Source: GCA-016699835 sp964543905
GTDB taxonomy: Bacteria; Planctomycetota; Phycisphaerae; Phycisphaerales; UBA1924
Length of the DNA stretch: 64,000 nucleotides
Assembly (NCBI GenBank): GCA_964543905.1
Contig: CAZIZO010000005.1
Coordinates: forward strand, 1 to 64,000
Reading direction: 5' to 3'
Both the position numbers and the translations under genes were made by a program. Of the stretch, positions 11,175-19,984 are shown one piece after another; the first letter of the stretch is position 1; each line of letters opens with the position of its first letter. The notes under the pieces were generated by a model. That model saw only the letters and a list, made by a program, of their open reading frames with translations. It was not told the origin of the DNA and made no database searches.

Positions 11175-11894
11175 ATGACCAGCGTTGGCGTCGTCTATCT
11201 CGGGTGGGACCTTCGTGGCAACGATCGCATGCTCCACGCGCTCGATCGATCGGTCAAGTCGCTGTACCGCTTCCACGAGGGCATCCCCGTCAAGGTGGTC
11301 GAGTTGCCCACGGGCTCCACGCTGCTGGACAAGGCGGCGATGTTCGAACTTTCGCCCTTTGATCTGACGCTCTTCCTTGATATCGACACCGTCGTGATGG
11401 ACGCGCTGGATTTCGGCTTCGCGATGGCCCATCGCCATCACCTCGCGTGCTGTGTGTGCGAGGCGCCGTACGCAAGGCGCTTCGCGCGGGCCGCCAGGGG
11501 GGACCTCGTCGAATACAACACCGGGGTGCTCTTCTTTGATCGAAGTCCCGATTGTCACTCGCTCTTCAAAGCCTGGGCGCGACTCAACCGCGAGGTGGAC
11601 TCGTCCCTCGACTTTGTGCACAACGGACAGGTCCGGCGCATGCCCTTGAACGATCAGGCGGGCTTCGCCCTCGCGGTGGAGGAGGTCAAGATGTGCCCCT
11701 TCGTTCTGCCGAGCAACTGGAACTTTCGCCCGCTTTGGTATCGGACGGGTTTCGGCCCCCTCAAGGTGTGGCACGACATGGGCGACGTTCCAGCGTGGCT
11801 CATGGAGTTCAACGAACGGCAACGCGCCGGGGAAACGATGGACTTTTTCGAGATCATCCCGGAACGGCCGTCCCTCCCATCGCTGGCCGCGTAG
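11175..11894 (+). CDS. GT8-like glycosyltransferase, first of a tandem pair
   Basis: A 239-residue protein with a nucleotide-sugar transferase fold. Visible motifs: STLLDKAAMFELSPFD, the metal-binding DxD in LFLDIDTVVMD, DLVEYNTGVLFFD, NDQAGFALAV, VLPSNWNFRPLW and a C-terminal KVWHD. The DxD plus late K-x-W-H combination resembles glycogenin-like GT8 enzymes, which transfer a sugar from a UDP-activated donor. No signal peptide or membrane helix is seen, so it should act in the cytoplasm. The next gene, 9 bases downstream, is a paralogue with the same motif order. Acceptor and donor sugars are unknown. The start at 11175 was chosen because family motifs begin right after it; the ribosome binding site is weak. 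Confidence 0.75.
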   Translation: MTSVGVVYLGWDLRGNDRMLHALDRSVKSLYRFHEGIPVKVVELPTGSTLLDKAAMFELSPFDLTLFLDIDTVVMDALDFGFAMAHRHHLACCVCEAPYARRFARAARGDLVEYNTGVLFFDRSPDCHSLFKAWARLNREVDSSLDFVHNGQVRRMPLNDQAGFALAVEEVKMCPFVLPSNWNFRPLWYRTGFGPLKVWHDMGDVPAWLMEFNERQRAGETMDFFEIIPERPSLPSLAA

Positions 11895-11903
11895 CCTTCG
11901 GGC

Positions 11904-12614
11904 ATGGCGACCAAAGTCCACAAGAGGGGTGTGCTCTATCTCGTCTGGGGACGGGGCAAGAGCAAGAAGATCGACGAGAATCTGCGCCGCTCCACGGCAT
12001 CGGTGTTCCGTTACCATCCCGAACTGCATGTCACTGTCAAGGACTTGCCCGACGGCAGCACACTGCTCGATAAGCCCAGGATGTACGCCCTCTCGCCGTA
12101 TGACGAGACACTCTTCCTCGACGCCGACACCGAGGTGCTTGGAAAACTGGACTTCGGCTTTGAGTCCGGCGTTCGTCACGGCTTGGCGTGCGCCATATGC
12201 GAGGCTGGGCTCGCTCGCCGGTACAGCAAGTCCATCCAGGGCGACCTTATCGAGTACAACACGGGCGTGCTCTTCTTTCGCAAGAGCGAGCAGAACGCCG
12301 CGTTGTTCGACAAGTGGGGTGAACTCGCCAAGTCGATGGACTCGTCGGTGCGTTTCATGATGCCCGGCGGGATGCAGACCATGCCGTACAACGATCAGGC
12401 CGCCTTTGCGAAGGCGGTGCACGAGTTGGGCGTCAACCCGTTCGTCCTGCCGCACAACTGGAACTATCGGTACCGATGGCAGCCTTGCGTCTTCGGCCCG
12501 GTCAAGATCTGGCATGATTGGGACCCTGTCATGCCGGAGTTGCGAGCGTACTGGGAGCGACAAGAGCGGGGCGAGGTGACCTTGGACTTCGCGCGGATCA
12601 ATCTGCAAGCGTGA
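11904..12614 (+). CDS. GT8-like glycosyltransferase, second of a tandem pair
   Basis: A 236-residue paralogue of the preceding gene and probably co-transcribed with it (9-base gap). The same motifs recur in the same order: STLLDKPRMYALSPYDE, LFLDADTEV (DxD), DLIEYNTGVLFFR, NDQAAFAKAV, VLPHNWNYRYRW and KIWHD. The N-terminus is more basic (HKRGVLYLVWGRGKSKK) and the middle carries a short Gly/Met insertion (MMPGGMQTMP) absent from the first copy. It arose by tandem duplication; the divergence suggests different acceptors or a heteromeric pair, which is inference. Confidence 0.74.
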   Translation: MATKVHKRGVLYLVWGRGKSKKIDENLRRSTASVFRYHPELHVTVKDLPDGSTLLDKPRMYALSPYDETLFLDADTEVLGKLDFGFESGVRHGLACAICEAGLARRYSKSIQGDLIEYNTGVLFFRKSEQNAALFDKWGELAKSMDSSVRFMMPGGMQTMPYNDQAAFAKAVHELGVNPFVLPHNWNYRYRWQPCVFGPVKIWHDWDPVMPELRAYWERQERGEVTLDFARINLQA

Positions 12615-12751
12615 TCGAGACGGAGCGGCGTACCACGCTCGGCCCCCCGGGCGTGCGATGGGGAAACGACCCAAGCCGGCCGCCTGTTGCGAGTGCCGAG
12701 GAGGACATCTTGATATCATCGCGGTCGAGGGGGTAGAACTCGGAGGCCTTG

Positions 12752-14287
12752 ATGAAGATTCGCGCGTTCGTGATGGCGATGGCGGCGGGAGTGTCGATGG
12801 GCATCGCTCTTCCCACGAGTTGGGGCGTCGAGCCGAACGTACGACTGTCGGCGGCGGAACGGACGCGAGCGGACGCCATGATCGCGAAAGCGATCGCCTA
12901 CCTGCGGACGAAGCAGGACCCGGCGTCGGGCGGGTGGTCGGTGCCCGAGCAGGGGCCGGCGTACCCGGCGATCACAGGCTTGGTGGTTCGAGGGATGATG
13001 ATGCAGCCGGGCGTGACGCAGCACGATCCCCATGTCGCGATGGGCGTGAAGTTCATGCTCAACCACCAGCAGGCGGACGGCGGGATCTACGACAAGGTGC
13101 TGCCGGGGTATAACACGTCGATGTGCGTGACGGCGCTGAGTGGGGTGAACACGCCCCAAGCGAAGGACGCGGTGAAGAAGGGCGTCGCGTTTCTGAAGAG
13201 TTTGCAGTTCGGCGAGGGGGCCGTGACGCGTGAGGGGTTGGGCGAAAGCCCCAAGGTGGTCGGCCGAGACGATCCGTTCTACGGCGGGTGGGGGTATGGA
13301 CGCCATGGGCGACCGGACCTGTCGAACAGCGCGTGGGCGATCGATGCGCTGCACGCGGCGGGCGTCGAGCCGACGGATGAAGCGTTCAAGCGGGCGCTGG
13401 TGTTTTTGCAGCGAACGCAGATGGTGGAGAACGTTGGAGACACCAAGATCAATGACATGGACTACGCGAAGGGCTCGACGCAGGGGGGCTTTGTGTATGC
13501 GACGAGCGTGAATAAGGACCGGGTGGGGGTCGGACAGAGCCAGGCGGGGGAGATTGCCGAGAGTCTGTCTGGGCCGAAGGGCACGGTCGCACACGTCGTC
13601 CTGAAGAACGGGGAGGACGGCAAACCTCGAACGCTCAAGAAAGGCGAGATCGAGAATCGCCTCAAGGTCACGCACGAGAAGGCGGCGAACTTCGAGGTGG
13701 GCGGGGCCGAGATGCAGGTCGTGCTGGGGCCAACTTCGGACGGCGAGAGCGCGAGTGAGTTTGACGTGCGGTCGTCCATCGAGGACGCGAATCACCTCTT
13801 GCGGATCGTCGGTTCGGCCTTCCGTGAAGACGTGGAGAGCGAGAAGTCCATCCGCGTGAGCGAGGTGGAGGCATGGAAGGGCGTGAGCCGCCTTCGCGCG
13901 TACGGATCCATGACCTACTCGGGTTTCAAGAGTTACCTCTACGCGAACCTGGCGAAGGATGATCCGCGCGTGACCGAGGCTCTGCGATGGATCGGCGAAA
14001 ACTACACGGTGCGCGAGAACCCTGGGATGGGGACGGACGGGCTGTACTACTACTACGTGGTCATGGCCAAGGCGCTGGACGCGTGGGGCTCGGCGACGGT
14101 GACGACGCCGGGAGGCGAGAAGCGGTGGGCGGCGGACCTCGTCCATCGCCTGGGTGAGTTGCAGAATGAGGATGGGTCGTTCAGGTCCGTGGATGATCGC
14201 TGGCTGGAGAATGACCCCGTGCTGATCACGGCGTATTCGCTCCTGGCGCTGCAGCACGCGGCACGGGAGGCGAGCCCGACCCGGTGA
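12752..14287 (+). CDS. Prenyltransferase/squalene-oxidase repeat protein (alpha-alpha toroid), exported
   Basis: A 511-residue exported protein starting with a signal peptide (AFVMAMAAGVSMGIALPTSWG); ATG at 12752 has GGAGG 5 bases upstream. The rest shows the terpenoid-cyclase-like toroid: repeats with QxxxGGW-type cores such as KQDPASGGWSV, NHQQADGGIYD, YGGWGYGRHG, LSNSAWAIDAL, YGSMTYSGFKSYLYA and LQNEDGSFRSVD. The acidic cyclase motif DxDD is absent, so this is a structural or binding member of the kind common in planctomycetes rather than a squalene cyclase. Between the repeats at about residues 245-370 lies an inserted, non-repeat segment with mixed charge that is not part of the usual family layout. 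Function unknown. Confidence 0.8.
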   Translation: MKIRAFVMAMAAGVSMGIALPTSWGVEPNVRLSAAERTRADAMIAKAIAYLRTKQDPASGGWSVPEQGPAYPAITGLVVRGMMMQPGVTQHDPHVAMGVKFMLNHQQADGGIYDKVLPGYNTSMCVTALSGVNTPQAKDAVKKGVAFLKSLQFGEGAVTREGLGESPKVVGRDDPFYGGWGYGRHGRPDLSNSAWAIDALHAAGVEPTDEAFKRALVFLQRTQMVENVGDTKINDMDYAKGSTQGGFVYATSVNKDRVGVGQSQAGEIAESLSGPKGTVAHVVLKNGEDGKPRTLKKGEIENRLKVTHEKAANFEVGGAEMQVVLGPTSDGESASEFDVRSSIEDANHLLRIVGSAFREDVESEKSIRVSEVEAWKGVSRLRAYGSMTYSGFKSYLYANLAKDDPRVTEALRWIGENYTVRENPGMGTDGLYYYYVVMAKALDAWGSATVTTPGGEKRWAADLVHRLGELQNEDGSFRSVDDRWLENDPVLITAYSLLALQHAAREASPTR

Positions 14288-14293
14288 TCGCGC

Positions 14294-17200
14294 CTAAGTC
14301 GTGGCGTCACGACGGGCGAGATCGGCGAGTTCGCGTAGACGGTCGAAGGCCTGAAGGGGTGTCAATGATTCCAGTTTGAGTTCTCGAAGCGCGAGCATGG
14401 CGGGGTGGGGCGGCGTAGCCGCGCTGAATAGGAACCCCTGCGAGGCGTGGGTGTTCGCGCTGTCACTGGCGCGGGCTCGCGATCGTTTCGACGTGGCAGG
14501 CGCTTCAATGGGAAGCGGCCTGCTGGTGACCGGGCCGTGGTGGACGGCGAGGGACTCGAGAACCTCGCGGGCTCGCGCGACGACCGGCGCGGGGATACCC
14601 GCGAGGCGGGCGACTTGCACGCCATAGGACTGGTCGGTACGACCGGGCAGAATGCGGTGGAGAAAGACGAGTTGGGCGTGGGGGTCGCCCGGGGGCCACT
14701 CGCGGACGGCGACATGGAGGTTCTTCACTCGGCCCGTGAGACGGTCCTCAAGTTCGGTCAACTCATGGTAATGCGTGGCGAAGAGCGCGCGGGCCGTGGT
14801 GGCGGCTAGGTGCTCGGCGATCGCCCAGGCGAGGGAGAGGCCATCGAGCGTGCTGGTGCCCCGCCCCACTTCATCGAGCACCACCAGGGAGTGAGGCGTG
14901 GCGTGATTGAGGATGTTGGCGGTCTCGATCATCTCCACCATGAACGTGGACTGCCCCGCGTGCAGGGCGTCGTCCGCGCCGATTCGGGTGAAGATGCGAT
15001 CGATCAGACCGACGGTGGCGCGATCCGCGGGCACGAACGAGCCGGCATGGGCGAGGAGGGCGATGAGCGCAACCTGGCGGATAAACGTCGACTTGCCCGC
15101 CATATTCGGGCCGGTGATCAGGGCGAGCGAAGAGGAGGGAGGCGTCTTTTGCGCCGCGCGAACGCCGGCCCGGAGGTTGGCGCCCACGACGTGCGACGCG
15201 CCATCGGCGATTCGGAGTTCGTGGGAATGCGAAGAGGTGGCCGCGTCCCCGCGTGCTCGTTTGCGTGCGTCGATCGACCCCGGCGACGATGCACTCGCAT
15301 CGGACGGATACGCGAAAAACGCGGCGTCGCCGAGTTCAACGTCGTTGGGCACGAAGTTGGAGGAGAGGAGTTCATCCAGGACGGGGTGGCGTCCACCATG
15401 GATCTGGAGGACGGGTTGCTCAACCATCGCGGGACGCACCCAGCCTCGCTTGTGGGCTTTGTCCGCCAGCCCAAGGAGGGCATCGAGTTCGGCGAGCGCT
15501 TCGGCGTAGGCGGTGATGTCCGTGAGGACCGTGGTGGCTTGTCCACACAGTTGTGCAAAGAGTTCTCGCTCCCGCTCAAAGGCTCTTGCCTCGGCGTTCA
15601 TTACTTTACCCTCGAACTCGCGGAGTTCGGGCGTGATGAAGCGTTCCGCGTTCTTGAGCGTTTGCTTTCGGGTGAGTTCGGGGGGGGCGATGCGGGCCTG
15701 GGCCGAGGGGAGTTCGATGTAGTAGCCAAAGATCTTGTTGAAGCCGACCTTGAGGCTTGGGAGTTTGTGCTGCTCGATCAGACGGGCTTGATAGGCGGCA
15801 AGCCAGGCGCCGGCGTCACGCTGGAGCATGCGAGCCTCGTCGAGGGCGGGGTCGATGCCGTCTTTGAAGAGGCCGCCGTCGCGGAGATGAGGTGGCGGGG
15901 AATCGACGCAGAATCGCTGGATGGTGTCGGCGAGAGGTGCGAGGGTGGCCCGCGTGGGGGCGATCCGCGCGTGGAGGTGGGCGATGGCGGGGGCGCGGTC
16001 GATGGTGTCGGCGATCGGGGTGGCCTGTGCGAGGGAAGCCGCGAGGGCGACCAGATCGCGCGGTGTGGCACGAGCGAGGGCGATCCGACCGGCGATGCGC
16101 GGAATGTCCTGAACCTGGTCGAGGAGTTCGCCCAACGCGGTGGCGAGCGTGCGGTCGCTGGTCAGGAGTGCGACGGCGTCGTGACGGGCGTTGATCGCCG
16201 GAAGACTCCGCAACGGGCGGCAGAACCACTCACGCAGGGCTCGCTTGCCCATGGCGGTGCGGCAGACGCCCTTCCCGGAGAGGAAGATGCCCAGAAGCGA
16301 GCCGTCAAGGGCGGGTGATCCGCCCGCGGCGCCGCCGGCCGCGCGGACCGTGCGCTCGATTTCGAGGGACCGAAGACTCACCGCGTCGATGACGCACGCG
16401 TTGTCCGATGATTCTCGGCGTGGAGGTTGGAGGTGGGCCAGCGAGGGCGCGAGCGCGGAGTTCGCGGGCGTTTCGCTCCCCCCGGGTGTCTGGGTTTCTT
16501 GGAGATAGCGAAGAACGGCGCCGGCCGGAGAGATGCACGGGTCGGTGTCGGAAAGGCCGAAGCCCGCGAGCGTCCGCACGGAGAAGTGCGACAGCAGCGC
16601 TTGCCGCGCGTCATCGTGGCGAAAGTGCCAACTGGGGCGAGGCGTGCCCGAAATGCGCAGGGCGGCGATGAGGTGCTCAACGCGAGGAGGAACCTTGGCG
16701 TCGGCGGTGGCGGGGTAGAGGACCTCACGCACGCCGCGTCGCATGAGTTCGTCGATGATCGCGTTGGGCCGGGCGTCGAACACCAGAAACTTGCCCGTGG
16801 AGGCCTCGACGATCGCAAGTGCCGCAGGGGCGTGCTCGCCCGAGTCCGTAAAGGCGATCGCGGCAAGGGCGTTGGGGGCCTCGCCGTCGAGCAGCGTCTC
16901 GTCGACGAGGGTGCCGGGCGTGAGGACGCGCGTGACCTCGCGCCGGACAAGGCCTTTGGCCTGGGCGGCGTCCTCGATCTGCTCGGCCACCGCGACGCGG
17001 AACCCGGCGCGGAGGAGTTTTCGGAGGTAGCCCTCCAACTGATGAAAGGGCACACCCGCCATCGGGACGCCCTCCGTGCGTTGGGTCAAGGTAAGCCCGA
17101 TGGCCTTGGAGACCCGAACGGCGTCATCGTCGAACATCTCATAAAAATCGCCGATGCGAAACAGGAGAACGCAGTCCGGATGCCGCTGCTTGAAGCGGTA

Positions 17201-17311
17201 ATACTGCTGCATGGCCGGAGTTTCGCGCGGATCGGGCATGGAAAGCGGAGGGTAGGAGGAACTGAGCCCAAGCGTCCGGCCCCTAAGTGTGGGTCGTTCC
17301 TGCACGTCCAT
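14294..17311 (-). CDS. mutS: DNA mismatch repair protein MutS
   Basis: Recognises base mismatches and starts repair. In the 1005-residue product the N-terminal mismatch-binding domain carries the F-x-E motif (RIGDFYEMF), the connector and lever regions follow, and the ATPase domain has Walker A GPNMAGKST, the ST motif GADDALHAGQSTFMVEM, Walker B VLDEVGRGTST and the late His segment LFATHYHELTEL. It is longer than usual MutS (about 850-900). One reason is a Ser/Ala/Arg-rich insert of roughly 45 residues (SDASASSPGS... to ...SSHSHELR) a short way before Walker A. The start is uncertain: ATG at 17239 is an alternative and neither has a clear ribosome binding site. It is convergent with the toroid-repeat gene, 6 bases apart. 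Confidence 0.95.
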   Translation of the reverse strand: MDVQERPTLRGRTLGLSSSYPPLSMPDPRETPAMQQYYRFKQRHPDCVLLFRIGDFYEMFDDDAVRVSKAIGLTLTQRTEGVPMAGVPFHQLEGYLRKLLRAGFRVAVAEQIEDAAQAKGLVRREVTRVLTPGTLVDETLLDGEAPNALAAIAFTDSGEHAPAALAIVEASTGKFLVFDARPNAIIDELMRRGVREVLYPATADAKVPPRVEHLIAALRISGTPRPSWHFRHDDARQALLSHFSVRTLAGFGLSDTDPCISPAGAVLRYLQETQTPGGSETPANSALAPSLAHLQPPRRESSDNACVIDAVSLRSLEIERTVRAAGGAAGGSPALDGSLLGIFLSGKGVCRTAMGKRALREWFCRPLRSLPAINARHDAVALLTSDRTLATALGELLDQVQDIPRIAGRIALARATPRDLVALAASLAQATPIADTIDRAPAIAHLHARIAPTRATLAPLADTIQRFCVDSPPPHLRDGGLFKDGIDPALDEARMLQRDAGAWLAAYQARLIEQHKLPSLKVGFNKIFGYYIELPSAQARIAPPELTRKQTLKNAERFITPELREFEGKVMNAEARAFERERELFAQLCGQATTVLTDITAYAEALAELDALLGLADKAHKRGWVRPAMVEQPVLQIHGGRHPVLDELLSSNFVPNDVELGDAAFFAYPSDASASSPGSIDARKRARGDAATSSHSHELRIADGASHVVGANLRAGVRAAQKTPPSSSLALITGPNMAGKSTFIRQVALIALLAHAGSFVPADRATVGLIDRIFTRIGADDALHAGQSTFMVEMIETANILNHATPHSLVVLDEVGRGTSTLDGLSLAWAIAEHLAATTARALFATHYHELTELEDRLTGRVKNLHVAVREWPPGDPHAQLVFLHRILPGRTDQSYGVQVARLAGIPAPVVARAREVLESLAVHHGPVTSRPLPIEAPATSKRSRARASDSANTHASQGFLFSAATPPHPAMLALRELKLESLTPLQAFDRLRELADLARRDATT

Positions 17312-17458
17312 GGCCCCGTGTCGGATTCGGTCGACCTCGGGAATGGCTCCCTGCTCGATCGACCGTCGCTCTCGAATGGCGAGAGAACGATGAGGCTCTA
17401 GGATTGGCCTTCCGGAAGGAGCGGCCTAAAGTCTGGCGTACGACAACCTGATGTGCCA

Positions 17459-17534
17459 CGGGGTATAGCGCAGCTTGGTTTAGCGCGTCTGACTGGGGGT
17501 CAGAAGGTCGGCGGTTCAAATCCGCCTACCCCGA
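17459..17534 (+). tRNA. tRNA-Pro (anticodon GGG)
   Basis: A complete cloverleaf: acceptor CGGGGTA with TACCCCG, D-arm GCGC...GCGC, anticodon stem TCTGA/TCAGA with loop CTGGGGG (anticodon GGG), T-arm GGCGG-TTCAAAT-CCGCC and discriminator A at 17534. CCA is not encoded. A disturbed, accessory-looking region begins immediately after its 3' end. Confidence 0.96.
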
Positions 17535-17658
17535 TTTCGATGAAAAGGACCTCGATTTGAACGGGGTTCTTCAGGACCTTGTGGACGCCCAGAATCGCGT
17601 CATCGAGGCCCAGGCTCGGCTGTTGCGGCGGCTCCAGATCGGAGCACTCGATGCATAG
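17535..17658 (+). pseudogene. Possible C-terminal remnant of a lost gene next to tRNA-Pro
   Basis: From the base after the tRNA, one frame stays open for about 41 codons and stops with TAG at 17656-17658. Its translation is strongly helical and heptad-like (LNGVLQDLVDAQNRVIEAQA, then RLLRRLQIGALDA), unlike the random shadows around it. It has no ATG start or ribosome binding site, so it reads like the tail of a gene cut off at the tRNA 3' end. The helix pattern recalls coiled-coil segments of TolC-type proteins, but this is not secure. It may also be a chance frame. Confidence 0.3.
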
Positions 17659-17739
17659 CGGTGCCAGCCAGCCAGAGAGATGTTCTTTGAAGTTATGCGA
17701 CCGGCGTCGGCATGTCCGGCCTGACCTCGGCGATGGCTC

Positions 17740-17891
17740 GACGGCCGAGGCAAGTTGCGCGACGAGATGCTCAACGGCGAGATCCATTCCTCGCGGCAGG
17801 ACGCGAAACTACGCATCGAATCGTGGCGGACGCACGACAACAACCGCAGGTCCCAAGTGCGCTGGGCTCCCGACCACCAGCCCCGCTGCCG
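17740..17891 (+). pseudogene. Remnant of an IS3-family transposase (OrfB C-terminus), frameshifted
   Basis: Two adjacent frames together match the C-terminal end of an IS3-group integrase-type transposase. In one frame, GKLRDEMLNGEIHSS and AKLRIESWRTHDNNRR correspond to the family pattern KLRDELLN-E-F-S...A...IE-WR-HYN--RP. A frameshift near 17860 then moves to the frame reading PSALGSRPPAPLP, which corresponds to the family ending HS-LGYRPPAP. The catalytic DDE core and terminal inverted repeats are not found, so only the last 50 or so codons survive. It cannot be functional. Confidence 0.75.
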
Positions 17892-18139
17892 ATCACTACC
17901 GGATCACACTCCGCTTCGCTCCGGTCTGCCCGGCAGCGGGGGTGCAGCGGTGCGCGGACTCTCATAGACTCTGGCACGCTCACCGGGAAAAGGTCAGGGC
18001 ACTTGGCGCGTTCGAGATGTTTTGCGCTCCGAGGCATGTCGGCGAATGCTGCGGACAACCAATACGGCATGCAGGTAGAAATGGTCTACGCGGTCAAACA
18101 CTCGGCGTTCGAGACGGCTGCGGGAGATCATGATCGATT
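17892..18139. other. Non-coding stretch after the transposase remnant
   Basis: About 250 bases with no convincing gene. It precedes the truncated kinase and presumably holds its promoter. No inverted repeat that could be an insertion-sequence end was found. Confidence 0.35.
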
Positions 18140-19984
18140 TTGCCGAAGCGTCCAAAAAAGGATGACGAGTTGAGTCTTCATTGCCCATCCCTGGCTGAGT
18201 TGGAGGCGTATGCACTTCGCGGCGTCGGCAAGGAACGTGTACGCGATCATGTCGAAGTGTGCCCGATATGTCGTCGACTAACGAACGACATACGGGACAA
18301 CCAGCAATTCCTGGATGCGATGGGCGGTGAGGTTTGCGAGATTCTGAACTCGGCTGAGGGAGTGGGGAAGATCCGCGAAGAGGTCAATGAGCACCCCGAC
18401 CTGCGTCTTCAGATCCCGGGCTACGAGGTGACGGAGCAGGTTGCGCGAGGCGGGCAGGGCGTCGTCTATCGGGGAGTTCAGTGCGCCACGCGCCGGGAGG
18501 TTGCCGTCAAGGTGATGCTCGGCGCTGCATTCACCAGCGAAGCAAGGCGACGCAGGTTCGCTCGTGAGGTCGAGTTGGCCGCGGCGCTTCGACACCCCAA
18601 CCTCGTCACGGTTTTCGATTCTGGGATCACGCCGGATGGTCAGCGATTCGTCGCGATGGAGTTTGTCCGCGGGGTGCCGATCGATCAACATGTCAGGGAA
18701 CACTGGGCAGATCCCCCGACTTCGATCCGTGCACGCACGCGGGCTTTGCTGAGGCTCATGCTCGGTGTCGCCTCGGGGGTGGCCCACGCGCATGCCGCGG
18801 GTGTGATCCACCGCGACCTCAAGCCGTCGAACATCATCGTTGAAACGGACGGCACACCCCGTGTGGTCGACTTCGGGATCGCCCGCCCCCTGGTCATGCC
18901 CGACGGAGTCTCGCTGACGCACGAGTTCGTCGGCACGCCGGCATATGCGGCGCCAGAGCAGTTCGAAGGTGACGGTTCTCGGGTCGGAACCCGCACGGAC
19001 GTGTACGCACTGGGGCTGATCCTGTACCGTCTTCTCACCGGGCGGATGCCCTACCCATGCGATGGCGGTTTCATGGACATCGCTCGCAATGCCCGAGAGA
19101 CACCGCCCATTCCGCTTTCTCGTTTTGTCAAGAAGATACCCGCCGATGTCGAGGCCATCGTGCTCACCTGCTTGTCCAAGGAGCCCGAGCGCCGGTACTC
19201 CAGCGCGGGTGAGTTGGCGGCGGACCTCGAGGACTTCCTCGATGGGCGGGCAGTTCGAGCCCGCCGGGATAGCGTTCTCTACGTCTTGAAGAGGCTCGCG
19301 TCGAGGCATCGCCTCGTCGCGATAACTGCGGCCCTCCTCCTGATAACGGTCGTCGGTGCGGCCGTGGGGTTTGCGGGCCTTGCCGGAGATTTGGACCGGG
19401 CACGTCGCGCCACCGAGGAATCGCTCGCGCTGAGCGAGGTGCAGCGAGCCAGGTTGTTGTCCGCGGGCGGTGACGTCTCACGGACGGAGGCAATTCTCTG
19501 GAGCCAGGTAGCCCGCGCGGGCAGCCCTGGGGTAGCCCAGCGGCGTTCTCTTCGAGCAGAGTGGGCGCTGAGGGAGTTGTACGCGAAGACAGGAATTCTG
19601 ATGTCCGCCCGCATCGACGCGATTCCCTTCGCCGTGGGCTTCGGCGCCGGCGAATCCATCTGGGTCGTCGATGCGACGGGCGCCCGGATCGACTGGTCGG
19701 CGGAAGGGGAGTTGTTGGGGCGCACGCCGCGGCCCGCGATCACGGGTGCCCCGTTTTCCGCGTGCGCCAACACGACGGGCGACGTTGTGGCGGTCAGTTC
19801 GGGAACAGAGTTGTGTCTCCAAAGGTTGACCTCTGAAGGCATCCAGACACTCATGACGGACGTCACGCGCGAATGGGCAAGCACCAACCTTCGGCTATCG
19901 AACGACGGTCGCTTCCTCGTGCAGTGGCGGTGGAGCGGGCCCGCGGCGTGTGCAACGAGAACCCCAACATCTTCGTTCTCGTAG
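18140..19984 (+). pseudogene. Ser/Thr protein kinase with zinc-finger-like N-terminus, C-terminal sensor domain broken
   Basis: Encodes about 600 residues. The N-terminus has a short zinc-finger-like motif of the anti-sigma type (HVEVCPIC). The kinase domain at about 92-380 is complete: glycine loop ARGGQGVVYRG, VAVKVM lysine, catalytic HRDLKPSNI, DFG in VVDFGIARP and APE in AYAAPEQFEG. A membrane helix follows (VAITAALLLITVVGAAVGFAGL), then the start of a WD40/propeller-like sensor (AVGFGAGESIWVVDATGARI). After the segment LSNDGRFLVQ near 19920 the similarity stops and the frame runs into foreign sequence before TAG at 19982. The gene is fused to a broken hsdR gene, so the sensor has lost most of its blades. 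The kinase part could still be made; start is TTG with a weak site. Confidence 0.8.
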
